NCBI GenBank assembly: GCA_963575745.1
Contig: CAUYUJ010019281.1
Location: 148,501 to 212,500 of the forward strand
Source of the DNA: Prorocentrum cordatum
Lineage: Eukaryota; Sar; Dinophyceae; Prorocentrales; Prorocentraceae
DNA length: 64,000 nt
Direction: 5' to 3'
Shown here piece after piece: positions 17,110 through 29,068 of this stretch. The notes below the pieces were generated by a model that saw nothing but the letters and a program-made list of their open reading frames with translations, was not told the DNA's origin and did no database searches. Position 1 is the stretch's first letter; each line of letters starts with the position of its first letter. A program made the position numbers and the translations under genes.

Positions 17110-17735
17110 TGGTTGGTCTGACTTGAGCTTCGTCTTACAACCTTAGCTTAGGATTCGGGCGAGCGGGGTTTAGGGGAGGTCTGGCGAGGCAGTGCCAACC
17201 ACCACCACGACCGAAATGCAGTTTTTTGTAATGCATGTTTGTTTTGCTTTGCAGTTTTCTTTGCATTGCGGTTTTTTTTGCAGCTGGTCTGGCTGTTTTG
17301 GTTGATCTGGCTTGAGTTTCGTATTGCAGCCTTAGCTTGGGATCCAGGCGAGAATGGTTTAGGGGAGATCCGGCGAGGCAACGCCGACCACGACGACGAC
17401 CGAAGTGCAGTTGTTGTTGCATTTCATTTTTTGTGCGTTGCATTTTTTGTTTTGCACTGCAGTTTTTTTGCATCTGGTCTGGCTGGTCTGGTTGGTCTGG
17501 TTTGAGCTTCGTCTTGCAGCCTTAGCTTAGGATCCGGGCGAGCGTGGTTTAGGGGAGGTCCGGCGAGGGAGCGCCAACCACGACGACGATCGGAGTGCAT
17601 TTGTTGTGCCTTGCATTGTGTTAGCTCTGCAGTCCTTTTGCGTTGCATGGAACTGTGTTTTGCATCTGGTCTGCCTGGTCTGGTTGGTCCGGGGTGAGCT
17701 TCGTCTTGCAGCCTCAGCTCAGGTATGGCACGGTT
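17110..17735 (+). repeat. ~190-bp tandem array, right part
   Basis: Three full units and one partial, with TTGAG anchors at 17123, 17312, 17502 and a diverged one at 17694, so a period of 189-192 bp. Each has the T-rich GCATTGCA tail and CGACGACGACC box seen in the left fragment (460-659). This is the pre-existing target of the transposon. Confidence 0.85.
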
Positions 17736-18409
17736 GGTCTGCTCTCGACATGCACGGCGGCGGACACAGCGGGCCTCGGGGGCGAGCTGACATACAGGAC
17801 GTCGGACACAGCGGGCCTCGGGGGCGAGCTGACATGCGGTGGAGGCGTTTGCTCAGGAATAGTTCCAGGAGGCGCCAGACCCTGGAAGGATCCCTTATCC
17901 AATGAGGGCGGCGGTGACATCCATGCCCGATCCACGATTGGAGTTCCACCGGCTTCCGGACCCTTGATTCCTTATCTGAGGCTTCCTTATCCACCGCACA
18001 GGACGGCGGACACAGGGGGGCCCAGGGGCAAACGGACACACAGGGCGGCGGCCTCTCAGGGGGCCTCCAGGGGCGAAGTGGAACACGGGACGGCGGCCCC
18101 AGGGAGCGTTGGGGGCGAGCTGGAATGCAGGACGGGGGGCGGCCGTTTTCAGGCCGATGGCGGCAGCGCAGGTGAGGCAGATAAAACGAATAGAGGGAAC
18201 ATAGAGGCAGATACAACAATAGAGGCAGATACATAAAATTGACGCAATTGAGGCAGAAACAGAACAAGAGAGAACATGCTGTACTGTTAATTCTGGTGGT
18301 CTCAGGTCGTTAAGTCGGAGCGGTCCAGCGTATACTGGAGTCAGACGTGTTTCCCTTAGCAGTCGTTCATTCCATCATTTTGCTGCGTGGTTCAATATTG
18401 CCTTCGAGC
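17736..18409 (+). other. Unassigned, with short duplications
   Basis: A 42-bp block with GGACACAGCGGGCCTCGG is repeated at 17762 and 17804. A block from about 17885 to 18000 (GATGAGGG-like, CCGGCTTCC, CCTTATCC) has a diverged relative at about 38255-38380. AGGCAGATA repeats occur at 18175-18250. No gene recognised. Confidence 0.4.
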
Positions 18410-19370
18410 GTCTGTTTCGTAGCTGGTCTGGCTGGTCTGGCTGACTGTCAGCCTCGTTCTCCAGCGGAAGTTGAGTACCTGCCTCGTCTGTTTGGTCTGG
18501 TTGGTCTGGCTGGTCCTATTGATTGTTGCCTCGTTCTCCAGCGGAAATTGAATACCTGCTTCGTCTGGTTGGTCTGGTTGGTCTCGCTGGGCTGGCTGGC
18601 TGACTCGCCTGTTGGTCTGGTTGCTCTGGCTGGTCTGGCTGCTCTTGTAGACTGCTGCTTTGTTCTCCAGCGGAAGTTGAATTCCTGCATCACCTGGTTG
18701 GTCTGGCTGGGCTGGCTGGGCTGACTGGTCTGAGGCGTCTAGTTGGTCTGGTGAGTCTGGCTCGCCTGCCTTGTCTCGTGCGTATGCTTGGTGTCGTTGG
18801 TCTGGTCTGGCGTTCTTCCTGTGCCCCCACCACGACACAGACCGACCAGACCAGCCAGACCAACGAGACTAGCGCACGGCGAGACGCCAAGCTTCAACAG
18901 CGCATACTTAAAGCTTGGGACTTCTTAAGACTTCAGCTGGTCTGGTTGGTCGACCTGGCCGATCTGCCTGGCTGGTCTGAGTGGCCAGGTCCAGTCTGGT
19001 TGGTCCTGCCAGGTTGGTCTGCTTGGTCTGGCTAGGTTGATCTGCTTAGTCTGGTCTGGGTTTCGCTGATCTGAACGGCTCGCTGGTTTGCTTGGTCTGT
19101 TTGGTCTACCTGACTAGTTGGGCAAGCTGGTCTGCTTGGTCCAGGCAGGTTGGTCCGTTTGGTCCGGGCAGGTTGGTGCGCTTGGTCCGGGCAGGTTGGT
19201 CCGGTCTATCTGAACGGCTCGCTGGTCTGCTTGGTCCGGGCAGGTTGGTCTGCTTAGTCTGATTAATATACCTGGCTGGTCTGGTTGGTCTGACTAATAT
19301 ACCTGGCTGGTCTGGTTGATCGACCTGGCCGGTCTGACTGGGCCGGCTGGCCAGTCTGCTTGGTCATCGC
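18410..19370 (+). repeat. TGGTCTGG satellite
   Basis: Dense, imperfect 9-10-bp units of TGGTCTGGTTGG and TGGTCTGGCTGG. In the first part they are spaced by a conserved box, TTCTCCAGCGGAA, near 18455, 18535 and 18665, giving a looser period of roughly 80-130 bp. The same 9-mer opens each unit of the 190-bp array, so the two arrays are related. Confidence 0.8.
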
Positions 19371-19390
19371 CGTCGTTCTCTTCCTCGCCC

Positions 19391-19398
19391 TCGACTTC

Positions 19399-19444
<46 letters not shown>

Positions 19445-19445
19445 T
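19391..19445 (+). repeat. (TCG)n microsatellite
   Basis: An almost pure TCG/GTC trinucleotide run. Poly-Asp, poly-Arg and poly-Val frames here are artefacts of the repeat. Confidence 0.9.
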
Positions 19446-20950
19446 CGTCCTGCTCCTTGCATCGCCGCAGCCGGAGCAGGGACCGAAAGCGCTGGTGCGT
19501 CAAGTCAGGCTGCGGCGGAAAGGGGGGTGGGGAGCGAGGGAACCTCATCAGCCATATCAGTTCTTATGCCCCAAAGCAGAGTAAGGCGCTGGGGCATCAG
19601 CACTTTTTGCTTCGAGCGGCTTAGAATAGATCTGAGGGCTTCGCCGGCCCAGATCCAGGCCCGAATGATTGGCGAACCGAAGCAGCTGGGCGGCAAGCCG
19701 AACAGGGGAACGCCCTCCCCCCCCCCGCCCCTCCCCAATGACCACCGCGAGGGAGACACGCGGCTGTTTCGCAACTCCATTCGCGCAGGGGTGTGCCGCC
19801 GACTGCCGCGCCGCCGACGATGCGGCGCGCGCCCTGTGACGAGAGACGCTGGGCCTTAGGGGCCCAGGGGCGCTGCCGCGGCTCGCACGCAGGTCCCATG
19901 ATGGGCGCTTCGGCCCCCGATCCAATCCCACGGCAGTGTTCAGGAGGGGAAAAAACACACAGACATAATTAATCGTCCACTCCCAGGAAAATAGGGGAAA
20001 ATATGGGAAGTGGGGGGGAAGACAAGAAACCCAGAAAATATGCGAAAATATGGGGCATCTTTTTATTTGTGTGTATTTATTTGTGTGTCCTGGGGCCCCT
20101 TCAAGTGTGTGTTTCAAGTGTTTTTGCCCCGCTGGTTCTGCGCTGCTGCCCGCCTGCTCGACGGAGCAACCTGCCAGCTCTGTGCGCGCGGGCTCCGGCG
20201 CCGTCCACCCCGCGGGGCCCCGCCGAGCCGGGCGCGGGGCGCGGCGGGGCGGACGTCTCCCTCCACCGCCCCGCGCGCATTTGCTCTTCATTCGGAGGTG
20301 GACAGACCTCCCACCCGATTGAGGAATTGGCCGTTTTCGGTTCGCGAAAGGGCGTCGCGGCCGTCGTTTTTGCGGGTCCAGGTCAGTCGGTTTCGGTCCC
20401 AGGCCGTTTTCACGAAGGGGAGGTCTACAAAAGGGAGGTTTGTCCACCGCCGATTCATCCGGCGATGTGGCACCACGGTCGCGATGTCACGGCAACGGGG
20501 CACGTCCGTTTTCACTGCGCCCTGGCGCTGTCGATGAGGAGGTCGGAGCAGGGGCGTTGCCGACGCCGCGGGTGCGCCAGCTTGCCTGGAGGCGGCGAAG
20601 ACAAGGGGGGCCCTTTCCCGCGCGTTGGGGAGGCTCGTCGGCGCAGCTGTGACCGCGCGCGCGCAGAGGTGCAGCCCGATTGTGTAACCGCAAGCGGCAG
20701 GCGCGCGTGCGGAACAATATGCACACGCCCCTGCAGGAGCAATGCGCTGCATTGCGATGTTTGAAATTTGAAGTTTTTGCTTGGCTACTCGTTGCTGCCC
20801 CTTTCCCGCTCCGCCCTCAGCCCTCACCTTCTTCTCCCGAACTCCCACCCTCCAAACAGGGATTTGGACCCTTCCAGGCAGTCCGCCAGTGCCACGTTAT
20901 TGCCATGCAGTGATCATAAAAGATCGATGCTCTTGTCGTGATAATGTTGC
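19446..20950. other. No recognised gene
   Basis: Mixed unique sequence. An A/T-richer pocket at 19940-20070 contains GGGGAAAATA and TTTATTTGTGTGT motifs, and 20100-20760 is GC-rich. Several overlapping open frames of 70-250 codons in different frames give no recognisable protein and no consistent coding pattern. Confidence 0.3.
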
Positions 20951-22317
20951 CATGCAGGCGCATGCATGTCAACACTCCTCCCGCCCAGCCCTCCTCCTCC
21001 GTCCCCGCCGCCGTATTTGTTGAGGGGGTGCTGGCGGTGCGCGCCCTCGCGCGCCGCGGGGCGCCCTGGCGCCTCTGTTGGCGGGGCGGCGCTGTCGGAA
21101 GTGGTCGGCCGTGCCTCCGACGTGCGCCACGTTTGATTTTTCCAGCCCAGATGTTGGCTGGCGTTTCCCCCCTCCCGGAGGGTGGCGTGCTCGTTTTGGA
21201 AAGAGGTGCACGAAGCCGTGAGCCAGGGCACTTGACGTGCAACGACTCCATGATGGCCTGCGTGTGGAGACATTGGTCGTTTTGTCAGTTCAAGCATTCG
21301 TCGGCGAACGGCACGTGGCCTCTCGTATCTACTATTTGCACTAGTCGCTTGCAGTATTTGGGCTTTCGGATTCTGGTCCAGCGAAACCCTGGCTCGCTAT
21401 TGATGGGCTTACCTTCTCTCCCTCCCCTCTGCTGGTCACTCTAGCGCTTCTTGCCGCCGTCTGGTGTCGCGTCACCCTCCTGGAACCCCATGGCTTCCAT
21501 TAGTACTGGAAGCTTTGCACCTTGGTCGTTTGGATCTGCAGTTATTTGGTTTGCGCACTTCAATTCGAGCTGGGATCCCTCAGCATGATCTGGCCTGAAG
21601 GTCGCTATGCTGGACTGCTTTGCCGAAACAGTATCGCCAGTTTGTTTCTTGGTCGGTGGCTCTTTACCTCTTCACGGATAGTGGCACCCGTGCGGTACGA
21701 CCAAACACATGGCCGTATGTTGCCGTTGTCTATTGTTGTCCTTCTTACATGCTCGTTCCTGCTTCCTCTCCCCGCTTGTTCCATCTAACTAACTTTGTCC
21801 ACTCCTTCTCCCTTCCTCTCTCGTTCCCCCTGTGAAATCTCTCCTCCTTTTTTCCCTGCTCCTCGCCTGCTCCTCGCTCTTCCCTCCTCCTCGCCCTCCC
21901 TTCTCTTTTTTTCCGAATCCTCTCCTGGAGGGTGAAGAGCATCTTGGCAAACGGTCAACGCTGGGGGTGGGGGGGCAGTATCGCTTTCGCCGCTCGCAGG
22001 CTTTTCCTCAAGAACCAGAAGCGGTTCCCGGGATACGCCGTCCTCTCGCCCAACAGTTGCCTTGTTAATGTTGCTTGTCCTCATCCGTTCCGTCCCTCTC
22101 CTCCGCTCCCTCCTTATCGGGTGCACGATCGTTGCGGCTGCGGGCAGTCGAGCTTTCCTGATGAATCCTTCTTTCGGGGTACGAGCGCCACCCCCCCGCA
22201 TGGATGATGCGCAAGGGTTTCCACAGAGGGCCTCGCCATCGTGGCAGCTCGCTTTCAGCGGAAGGTGGGCCAGCGGAAGGCGGCGGAAGTTGTACGATGG
22301 TTGAAGTGTTGGTTCGT
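20951..22317. other. No recognised gene
   Basis: Unique sequence with a lower-GC middle (21250-21830), then pyrimidine-rich 21780-21930. The longest + frame (20938-21444) has no family resemblance. Confidence 0.3.
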
Positions 22318-22372
22318 GTTGACGGTCTCGCTCGGGTAATTTGGTGTTGACAGTCTCGCTCGGGTAATTTGG
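22318..22372 (+). repeat. Direct repeat (2 x ~28 bp)
   Basis: TTGACNGTCTCGCTCGGGTA followed by ATTTGG occurs twice in a row with one substitution. Confidence 0.75.
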
Positions 22373-22914
22373 ATAGGGTATAGGTATCCAGCGCACGCGC
22401 CCCCAATCCCGAAGCTCAACAGCATACGCTTGGTCGGGATGTGGCGCAGCATTCGACGTGAAGTGATGCACGATCTTGTTCGCTTCCACCGCTCTGCCGA
22501 GGGGGCCTCGCTCTCAAGATGCTACGCCCTGCTTGCCCAAACCAGTCATCCAGTGCTTTTCTTGTCAGTTGTTTCGCCTGTGCCATGTTGCCCACACCAG
22601 TCATGTTGTCCTTCTCTCACCTGGTGCTTCGTCATTCAATGATCGTTGCCACTTTCGAGCCTGAGTGAGTGGGTACCGAATCCTGGATTTACACACGACG
22701 CGAGGTACGATGTGGCGGTGATGGTGACGGTGTCGTGATGCGATTGCTCCCCAACTTGTGGTTGCACCTTGGGCCTCTCACTGCTCTTCTACAGCGCTGG
22801 GCCCGCCTGCGGGCCCAGCAACCCCGTCGGCACATTTTCTCCCAATAAAAAGGCCCGTCTGCGGGCCTGGCGGCCCCGCTTCCGTCCGTCGCCGCTGGTC
22901 CGTGGCACCCCCCG
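22373..22914. other. No recognised gene
   Basis: Mixed unique sequence with a CCTGCGGGCC duplication near 22806 and 22868 (CGCCTGCGGGCCCAG and CGTCTGCGGGCCTGG). Nothing else stands out. Confidence 0.3.
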
Positions 22915-23230
22915 CTGCACTGCAATCGCAGAGCATCGCATTCGCACTGCATTGCAGTCGCAATGCAATCGCATTGCATCCCACTGCAATCGCATCGCAT
23001 TGCATTGCATTGCATTGCATTGCCTCGGAATCGCATTGCATCGCAACCGCATTGCATTACTCTGCGGTGCCTTGCCTCGCTCTGCATTGCTGTTGATTGT
23101 TTCGATTTGCCTGGAAAGCCTCGCATGGCACTGCATTGCTTTGCTTTGCATCGCATGCCATGGCTTTGCATTGCGCAGCACTGCTCTGCATTGCCTGGCA
23201 TTGCTTTACACCACGCAGGTTGCACCACAT
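22915..23230 (+). repeat. GCATTGCA-type simple repeat
   Basis: Imperfect tandem TTGCA/ATTGCA/ATCGCA units over about 300 bp, with a near-perfect ATTGC run at 22998-23025. This gives Cys/His/Ala-rich shadow frames on both strands. Confidence 0.85.
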
Positions 23231-23957
23231 GGATTGCACCACGTGGACTGCACCGCACATGCTGCAAGAGCTCACCGGTTGGGGCCCACGCTGGCTGGCA
23301 TCTTGTGATGATTGTGATGCCGCTCGTGACGGAGGTGGTCGTTCGTGGTGAGGGGATGGGCATGGTGATACAGCCAGGGCCCTGAAGGAGGAACCCTATT
23401 CGTTGGGGAGGGGCTCCGCGTTCCTTAAGTGTTTCACAGCTTGCCTCAGGCTTTCCTTCTGTCTTCGACAGGAAATCGAAGGTTAACCTATGGGAAGGAG
23501 GGGCCTCGTTCCTTGTTTTGGGTTCCTTAGGTCAAGGCCCCGACTGTAACGGGGCTGCATGGGGGAGATGGGTAAAGCAGGGCGGGGAGATGGGGGAGGA
23601 TGGGGGGAGGATAGGGGGAGAATGGGGGAGGGCGGGGTTGCATGGCGATGACGGGGTTGCACGGTGATGACGGGGTTGCGGGGAGGAAGGGGGAGAAGCA
23701 GCAGCGGGACGATGGGGCGATGGATAAAGAGGGCGGGGACATCAAGATGGATGAGCAAGCAGGAGCAGGCGAAGTGGACGAATTGCGGAGGACCAGGAGG
23801 AGAGGCGTAAAAGTAGTTCGTCGAGAGTGCTTTCAGACGCGATGGGTCTTGTATCCGGCGCCAGGTCAGTGCGAAGTAGGAGGAGGAATGGACGTGGGCG
23901 CCCGCGGGACAGATTTCCACCATGCTCGGGATGAGGATTGTATGAATACGCAAGATT
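23231..23957. other. Mostly unassigned, G-rich middle
   Basis: 23560-23700 is a run of GGGGGAGATGG and GATGACGGGGTTGC units. The flanks are unique and unassigned. Confidence 0.35.
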
Positions 23958-24340
23958 CGGCCAGATGTGGGGCCTCGGAGGGCCTAAAGCTTTCGCGTTC
24001 CCCGCTCTCGCCCCCTGCACACCGACGACGTCGAGCGTTTGTTTCTGCGCGAGCAAGCGTCGCTTTCGGCCAGATGTGGGGTCTCCGCGGGGCCAAGACC
24101 TTGGTGTGTCTCCCGCCCTCGCCGCTGCGAGCGCCGCCGAACGTCTAGCTGATTGCTGCGCGCGTGCGCGCGCGGGAAAGGTGTTCTCAACGTCGACTGT
24201 GCTCAGTGTTTGCCGGGGGGGGGGGGGGGAGCGACCGGATCTGGGGCCCTGGGAGCCAGGATGGGCCGCAAAGCCTCGCGTTCCCCCACCCCCTCGTCCC
24301 CCCGAGCACCGCCGACGCCGAGAACGTGAACTAAACGAAC
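23958..24340 (+). repeat. Diverged tandem repeat (about 3 units)
   Basis: GGCCAGATGTGGGGCCTC at 23959, GGCCAGATGTGGGGTCTC at 24070 and CCGGATCTGGGGCCCTG near 24235 begin blocks that each continue into CGCGTTCCCC or CTCGCCC text and then CGACG/GCCG text. A poly-G run (24215-24228) lies in the last unit. Confidence 0.55.
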
Positions 24341-24605
24341 GACGTCGGTGGCGCTCGCAGCGGCGAGGGGGGGGGGGGGCAACACACGATGGTCATAGGG
24401 CAGTCGCGGAGCGCGGCTTTGTCGCCGCGGTGCTGGCGGAGGTCAGAGGGTGGCAACTGGCGGCTGTTTGCACCGACCGTTGCGACAGCCTCTCGGGTCA
24501 CAGGGCCCCGCCTGGGCGTCAGGGCCTGCCTAGCATCGGCGCGCCCCGCTGCGGTGCTCCAGTGCGACATCCTGGCCGACCGAGATTTCCGCCTGCCCGC
24601 CCACG

Positions 24606-24800
24606 TGGAACCCGGGTGGGAGGAGAAGGAGAAGGGGGAGGAGGAGGAGGAGGAGGAGGAGGAGGAGGAGGAAGAGGAGGAGGAGCAGGAGGAGCAGGAG
24701 GAGGAGGAGCACGCCGACAACGACGACGACGACGATTATGGCGGCGGCGGAGACGACAACGGAGATCCGGCGGACGAGGAGAAGGAGGAGGATGAGGCCA
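24606..24800 (+). repeat. (GAG)n / (GAC)n low-complexity block
   Basis: A GGAGGAGGA run (about 24630-24715) is followed by GACGACGACGA and GGAGGAGGATG. It is part of a longer acidic frame (24389-25174) that is not convincing as a gene. Confidence 0.75.
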
Positions 24801-25529
24801 CGCGGGCGCCTCGGCGTGGCACCCCGAGAGCCTGGCTACCGTGGGCAACCCGTCGGTGCGGTGACCACACCGCGCGGGGTGAGCCTGTGGGGGCTCCGGG
24901 TGGGCGCACGGTTCTGGGGCGTGGGCCGCTCTCCGATCGGGCGTCTCGGGGTGCCTGGGGCCTCCGAGGTCCCGGAACGACCGAGCGGCGACGGACCGTT
25001 CGGCGAGCTCGTTGGGCATTCATTCCAAGGTCACCGCGCGGTCTGCCCGCGCATCGCGTCGGGATCTCCGAGCACAGACCCCCGGCGTCATGTGCTTCTT
25101 CCGCACGTCGACGCCCAGAGACCACTGTCGACCCCTTCCTCGGGGCCGGCCGTTTCGTCCTGGGCCGCTCTTGACAGCCCTGCGGGGCCCGACGAAGGCC
25201 TCCGGAGGCCGAACTTGCCAGCAACGCGCCCGTGGTGCTTTTTCCCCTCGCGGCGCGAGGGCGCTCAGGTTCCACCCCACCTACCGCACGGAGATCGCGA
25301 AGAAGTTCGTGGCCGTCTCGCTCAGCCGGGCCACCGACCGCCCCGACGAGGCCGCCCCGGCGCGGCGCCCCGGCCAGCAGGCCGGCGCCCCCGAGCCCGC
25401 GGCGGCCGCCAGAGCAGCGGCCCGCGGCGCGGCCGCGGCGGCCTCCGGGGACTCCGACGAGGACGACGACGAGGCCCGGAGGCCAAGCACAACACTTCGT
25501 GCCCCAGTGGAGGGCGAGTGGAGACGATC
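24801..25529 (+). other. GC-rich, possible exon-like segment at ~25255-25500
   Basis: Within an open frame, 25255-25500 reads HPTYRTEIAKKFVAVSLSRA followed by Ala/Arg-rich and SGDSDEDDDEA text. This resembles the end of a real protein more than its surroundings do, and CTCAG precedes it. It could be an exon of an intron-rich host gene. No family is claimed. Confidence 0.2.
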
Positions 25530-25609
25530 GGGGGCCACATGCGAACCCTACCCCTACCCCCCACGATTTCTCAGGGGGAGGGCGGGGGTAGGGTTCGCAT
25601 GTGGCCCCC
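25530..25609. mobile_element. 80-bp inverted-repeat element (MITE-like)
   Basis: Perfect 25-bp inverted repeats at 25530-25554 and 25585-25609 (begin GGGGGCCACATGCG) surround a 30-bp loop with CCCCCCACGATTTC. AGACGA lies 2 bp outside the left end and 1 bp outside the right end and may be a target duplication. No coding capacity. Confidence 0.75.
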
Positions 25610-26611
25610 TAGACGACGGGGAGTGGCACTCGGGCGGCCCCCCCGGTCGCCACGGCTGGGCGCAGCTCGGGGAGCCGGTGCGCCCGGGCCCCGGGAGGCG
25701 GTTGTGAGCTGCCGATGTGTTCGCCCTGCGCAGAGTTCAGGGGCCCTCCCGTCGGATCTGCTAGACTCAGGTCAGTTTTGCCTTCAGTTTTCGAGTTCGG
25801 TTTGAGTTCGACTCAAGTTCGACCAGAGTTTGACTCAAGCCGGCGGACGGTCGACGCAGCATCGGCAGAAGAGTGGAGCGAGTGACTCCAGGAAGGTCCC
25901 CAGACCGAGATGACGAGCATCTGGCTTCGTGCCCAGGCTGCTTTCAGCTAGGCACCAATCGGCCAAGCGTGCCTGGGCACGATGATCCGTGCGCCGCTTG
26001 CTCTCGTACTTGCGATTGCGCCTCGGACGCCAAGGCCTGTCACGGGAGGGGGCTCGCAGCCGTCGGGACCCAGAGCCGCAGGCATGGGTTTTGGATCTGC
26101 GCTGAGCCCCGTGCCCCGCGCGCGCGCTGGGGTCTGGCGTCAGAGGCGCCGCCGTCGGTGCAGGGGGGGCGGTTCCAGCGCAGGCCCCAGGAGTTCGCGC
26201 GGACCTCCCAGAGCTTGCTACCACTGCGCTGTCTGATGTTTCCTTATAGCTGCCTTGATACTCGCATGTTGAAGCACAACACGTGCCGTGTTCAATACGT
26301 CTCCCGCATTTGTTGGCCCACGTTTTGGCGAACGTATCTCGCCAGGGCTACGTTTTCAGTCTACGTGCTGAGCTCCATGTCAACACGCTACGTGTTGCGT
26401 GTATCGGGGCAGCTAAGCGCTTGTTTCTTCCTGGGTCGAGGGAGGAAACGCCATCCCGATCCCGATACAACAGCGTTTGATGAGCAGCCCTGGGCGTCTA
26501 CCACGAAGCCCCGCCCTGCCCGATCCATTCCATGGGGTACGTTTGCTGCACGCCTCGCTTGTATGGGGTGCGTATCATGAGTGTGGTTATTCTGCCCTCT
26601 ACCGGGTGTCC
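25610..26611. other. No recognised gene
   Basis: At 25655-25710 it carries GGCTGGGCGCAGCTCG, a short block seen again near 39988 and 60797. A GAGTTCG/TTGAGTTCGAC repeat lies at 25790-25840. The remainder is unique and unassigned. Confidence 0.35.
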
Positions 26612-26663
26612 CCCGACCTCCGACGAAGTTTTTTTTGTTTTTTGTTTACTGTCGGAGGTCGGG
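26612..26663. repeat. Hairpin with 13-bp stem
   Basis: CCCGACCTCCGAC at 26612-26624 pairs with GTCGGAGGTCGGG at 26651-26663 across a T-rich loop. A related CCCCGACGTCCGAC follows at about 26683. Confidence 0.7.
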
Positions 26664-26964
26664 CGAGATGCCCCCCGACGTCCGACGTAGCGTTTTCCTT
26701 GTTTTGTTGCAATGCTCCGCTGGAGACGACACCCGCGCCTGCGTCCTCCGGCGCTGTCGATTACAACAACTGTTTTTACAGCAGGGGCCCTAGCTCCGCC
26801 ACAATAGTTTTATCAAAATAGGCTTGTCCTATAGGAGTCCTAGCTCAAACCTTACTATTTGGTCCGTTGCCCCCCCCTACTTCCTCTGGCCCCCGTAATT
26901 CCTATGGCTGTGCCTAATTATGCGTATGCCTACCCCCCCTTTTTCCAGTGGCACTCCCCCTAAT

Positions 26965-27095
26965 GTATGCTTGCTCGCTTGCTTGCTTGCGCGCTTGCTT
27001 GCTTGCTTGCTTGCACGCTTGCACGCTTGCTTGCGTGCTCGCTTGCTTGCTTGCTTGCTTGCTTGCCTGCACGCTTGCTTGCTTGCTGAGTTGCG
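26965..27095 (+). repeat. (GCTT)n microsatellite
   Basis: GCTTGCTTGC repeats with occasional GCACGCTTGC and GCGCGCTTGC variants over 130 bp. Confidence 0.9.
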
Positions 27096-27625
27096 GATTC
27101 CAAGCATGCTCGATTTCTCTGATTCCTTGATTTGAGTCGTCTGATCTATTTGGAGTCAACGCCGGCTGATATTTCACAGTCACCCTCCAATGGAATGTTC
27201 CTGGGCTTCGGGGGAGGGCGGCGGTGTACAAATCGCTTTGATAGCCAGCTACTTCAAGGCACAGGCAAAGTTCAAGGGAGGGTGCCTGTGTGGCATATTC
27301 TCGTGGCGTACTAGGGGATCTCCTCCACCCCTTCCCCAGGGCCGGCTGTTCATCCCGAGCGATTTGTTTGACGGCCCCGGGGCCTGGCGTAGACCCGCAG
27401 AGGCCGAAGACGCCAAGAAGCGTCCACGACGAGGCAGGTCGCATTGGCACTGGAGAATCCGCGGTCGAGAGCTAGCTTGATCCCGCATAGTCCCGCTTAA
27501 TTCCATTCGCTTCTGCTTGACCCGGCTTGGTTCGGCATCCACGGCTTAATCAGGGCTAATATGGCTTAGTGGCCCCCTAATCGGGCGTGGTAGCCGCAGC
27601 CCTTAATCGTTCTTGCGAAGACCTC
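27096..27625. other. No recognised gene
   Basis: Unique sequence. Short + frames (60-96 codons) at 27132-27480 are unconvincing. A run of GGCTTAAT/GCTTAAT motifs lies at 27490-27610. Confidence 0.3.
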
Positions 27626-27805
27626 CCAGAAGTGGCTTCCTGACTTGTCGAAGACGTCTACTGCGAATCACCGACGCCTTCAGCCTTTTTAGAAGGACCT
27701 GCGTGGCCGAAAGTTGGGCTAGAGCTGTCGGACCATGTGTTCCCCTTGTTGCCGTTGAAACCTTTCGGGGAACACGAAGAGAATGAGGAGAAGAAGGAAA
27801 AGGCA

Positions 27806-27893
27806 GTAGGTTGAGGAGGAGGAGGAAGAGGAGGAGGAGGAGGAGGAGGAGGAGGAGGAGGAGGAGGAGGAGGAGGAGGAGGAGGAGAAGTGG
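27806..27893 (+). repeat. (GGA)n microsatellite
   Basis: An almost pure GGA run inside the satellite block. Confidence 0.9.
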
Positions 27894-29068
27894 GAGGGGG
27901 CATCTTGGGAGCCTCTGGGGACACTCTTGGGGCCTCCTGGGAGCTTCCTGGGAGCCTCTTGGAGGCATCTTGCGGGCCTCCTTGGGCCTCTTGAGGGCCT
28001 TTAGAGGCGTCTCGGGGTCCTCTTTGGCCGTCTTGGTGGGCTCCTAGTCCGTCTGACGCCGTCGGAAGCCGTCTTGGGGGCCTCTCTGGGCCTACTCGGG
28101 GCCGTCTTGGAGGCCATCTTGGACGTCTTGGAGGCCTCTTGGGCCCTCTTGGGGCCGTCTTAGGGGCCTCTTGGGCCGCTCTGGGCCATCCTGGAGGCCT
28201 CTTGGGCGATCTTGGGGCGATCTTTGGGGGCTCTTTGGCCGTCCGGGCCGTCGGTAGGCCGAAAAGAAGCACATGCGAACAGGATCTAAGCAACTACGGA
28301 CAACCAATGGGTTTTTGGCCTCTTAGGGCCTTCTGGAGGCCCTCTTGGAGGCCTCTTTGGCCGTCTTGGGCCATCTTAGTGCCATCTTCGGCCGTCTTGG
28401 TGGGCTCCTGGCCCGTCTGACACCGTCGGAAGCAGTTTGGGGGGCCTCTCTGGGCCGACTTGGGGCCCTCTTGGAATGCTCCAGGGCAGTCTTGGAGGCT
28501 TTCTTGGGCGTGTTGGAGGCCTCTTGGGACGTCTTCGGGGGCGTCTTATAGGCCTCTTGGGCCGTCTTTGGGGGCCTCTTGGGGCCGTCTTGGGGGCCTC
28601 TTGGGCAGTCCTGAAGCCATCTTGGAGGCCTCTTGGGCGATCTTGGGGGCCTCTTAGACCGAGTCTTGGGCCGTCGGAAAGCTGGAAAAGAGCAAATACT
28701 AAATTAGTTCAAAAGCCTAAGCACGATTAATTAGTTTGGCCTTTTCGGGCCCTCCTGGAGGACCTCTCGGAGGCCTCGTGGGCCGTATTGGACGCCTCTT
28801 GGGCATCTCTTGGGCAGTTTTGGGCCGTCTTGGAGGCTTCTTGGGCGGACTTGGAAGTCTCTTGGATCCTCTTGAGCCGTCTTGGAGGCCATCTTGGAGG
28901 CCAGCTTGGGCCATCTCGGAGCCGTCTGGAGCAGGAGCAACCTTGGCAACAGGGTCTTCTGGGTGGCCGGCGGGCTGGTCCAGAGCCCCAGGGGGGGTTC
29001 TCTTTGGAAAAAGAACCAAAACCAAAATCGGAAGAACCAGCACGCCAGGCACCCCTGTGGCAAGCCAA

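Noticed and set aside
20003-20764. 253-codon + frame
   Set aside because: Three overlapping frames of similar length cover the same place and no coding bias separates them.
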